Source of the DNA: Planctomycetota bacterium
Lineage (GTDB): Bacteria; Planctomycetota; Phycisphaerae; Sedimentisphaerales; Anaerobacaceae
Length of the DNA: 5,966 nt
Direction of reading: 5' to 3'
Assembly: GCA_026386835.1 (NCBI GenBank)
Contig: JAPLMV010000231.1
Coordinates: 1-5,966, forward strand
The position numbers were made by a program, and so were the translations under genes. Below the pieces are notes generated by a model. It made no database searches and was not told where the DNA came from. It saw only the letters and a list, made by a program, of their open reading frames with translations. Below, piece after piece: positions 5,796 through 5,966 of this stretch; the stretch's first letter is position 1; each line of letters begins with the position of its first letter.

Positions 5796-5960
5796 TTAAG
5801 TTCTTTCATACAAAAGACTTAAGAGAAAATTTAGACACAGATAAGCTATGAAACCGGAGCCTCCAAGCTCGGTTATAATACGGGATCATGAAATGTCCCA
5901 AAAATTTACGTGCTGGCGCTTGTGGCGTCGCACAATAACCTTTTTGCAATGGAGGCTCTA
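5796..5960 (+). promoter_or_regulatory. Structured 5' leader with SD-masking potential; candidate cis-regulatory RNA
   Basis: Four hairpins follow each other, each with one bulged base: 5796-5822 (10 bp, AT-rich, 6-base loop), 5853-5873 (7 bp, loop CTCCAA), 5882-5899 (7 bp, loop GAA) and 5910-5933 (9 bp with one G-U pair, loop TTGTG). A strong SD (GGAGG, 5951-5955) follows, 5 bases before ATG 5961. GAGCCTCCA (5857-5865) is a perfect reverse complement of TGGAGGCTC (5950-5958), which covers the SD. The same segment forms the 5' arm and loop of the second hairpin, so the two pairings exclude each other, as in translational riboswitches or other SD-sequestering leaders. I do not recognise a known riboswitch class. 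The promoter is uncertain. Confidence 0.5.
5951..5955 (+). promoter_or_regulatory. Strong ribosome binding site of the gene entering at the right edge
   Basis: GGAGG lies 5 bases before ATG 5961. It is among the strongest SD sequences in the window and contrasts with uppP, pgpA and cdsA, which have none. It lies wholly inside the 9-bp segment that can pair with 5857-5865. Confidence 0.7.
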
Positions 5961-5966
5961 ATGGAT
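5961..5966 (+). CDS. First two codons of a rightward gene that leaves the window
   Basis: ATG GAT follows a well-placed SD at the last bases of the window. Only Met-Asp can be read, so no product can be proposed. The SD and the structured leader before it are the reasons for calling a start here. Confidence 0.55.

Noticed and set aside
5671..5799. A 42-codon + strand ORF (starting MSSALISAHQQSS) across the repeat array
   Set aside because: It has no SD, and its composition is what the 10-11 bp repeats dictate. The period is not a multiple of three, so the array is not a peptide repeat.
5848..5961. A 37-codon + strand ORF ending in TAATG that overlaps the start of the gene at the right edge
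   Set aside because: The overlap looks like translational coupling, but there is no SD or suitably placed -10 before ATG 5848, and the Trp/Arg-rich tail looks like a by-product of the hairpin sequences. Not supported without conservation data.

Overview
The window looks like a chromosomal segment from a bacterium with a diderm-type envelope and moderate GC content. My best guess is Planctomycetota, perhaps a Phycisphaerae-like lineage. The guess rests on the gene order purA-uppS-cdsA, on two conserved-looking proteins of unknown function that resemble planctomycete hypotheticals I recall, and on how rarely start codons have a Shine-Dalgarno (SD) sequence. It is an inference; there is no rRNA or other marker gene here.

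Layout. Bases 1-3906 hold a leftward cluster. In transcription order it is: an unknown 253-aa protein, a small two-helix membrane protein, a purA (adenylosuccinate synthetase) copy broken by an internal deletion, uppS (undecaprenyl diphosphate synthase), and the 5' part of cdsA (CDP-diacylglycerol synthase), which runs off the left edge. A candidate promoter lies at 4006-4034. Bases 4092-5081 encode UppP (undecaprenyl-diphosphatase) rightward, with an N-terminal signal-like extension. It converges on pgpA (phosphatidylglycerophosphatase A, 5097-5594, leftward). Bases 5595-5966 hold no convincing complete gene. They contain a candidate pgpA promoter, an array of 10-11 bp repeats, and then a highly structured leader that ends in a strong SD and the first two codons of a rightward gene leaving the window.

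How the genes fit together. UppS makes undecaprenyl diphosphate and UppP dephosphorylates it to the carrier used for peptidoglycan and surface polysaccharides. CdsA makes CDP-diacylglycerol, and PgpA completes phosphatidylglycerol downstream of it. The window is therefore mostly a membrane-lipid and lipid-carrier locus.

Main points of interest: (1) the leader at 5796-5960, with four bulged hairpins and a perfect 9-bp match that could mask the SD of the next gene, in competition with a local hairpin; (2) the purA copy that has lost about 95 bp, including the catalytic His motif; (3) identical promoter-to-ATG geometry at uppP and pgpA that suggests leaderless mRNAs; (4) the helically phased repeat array.
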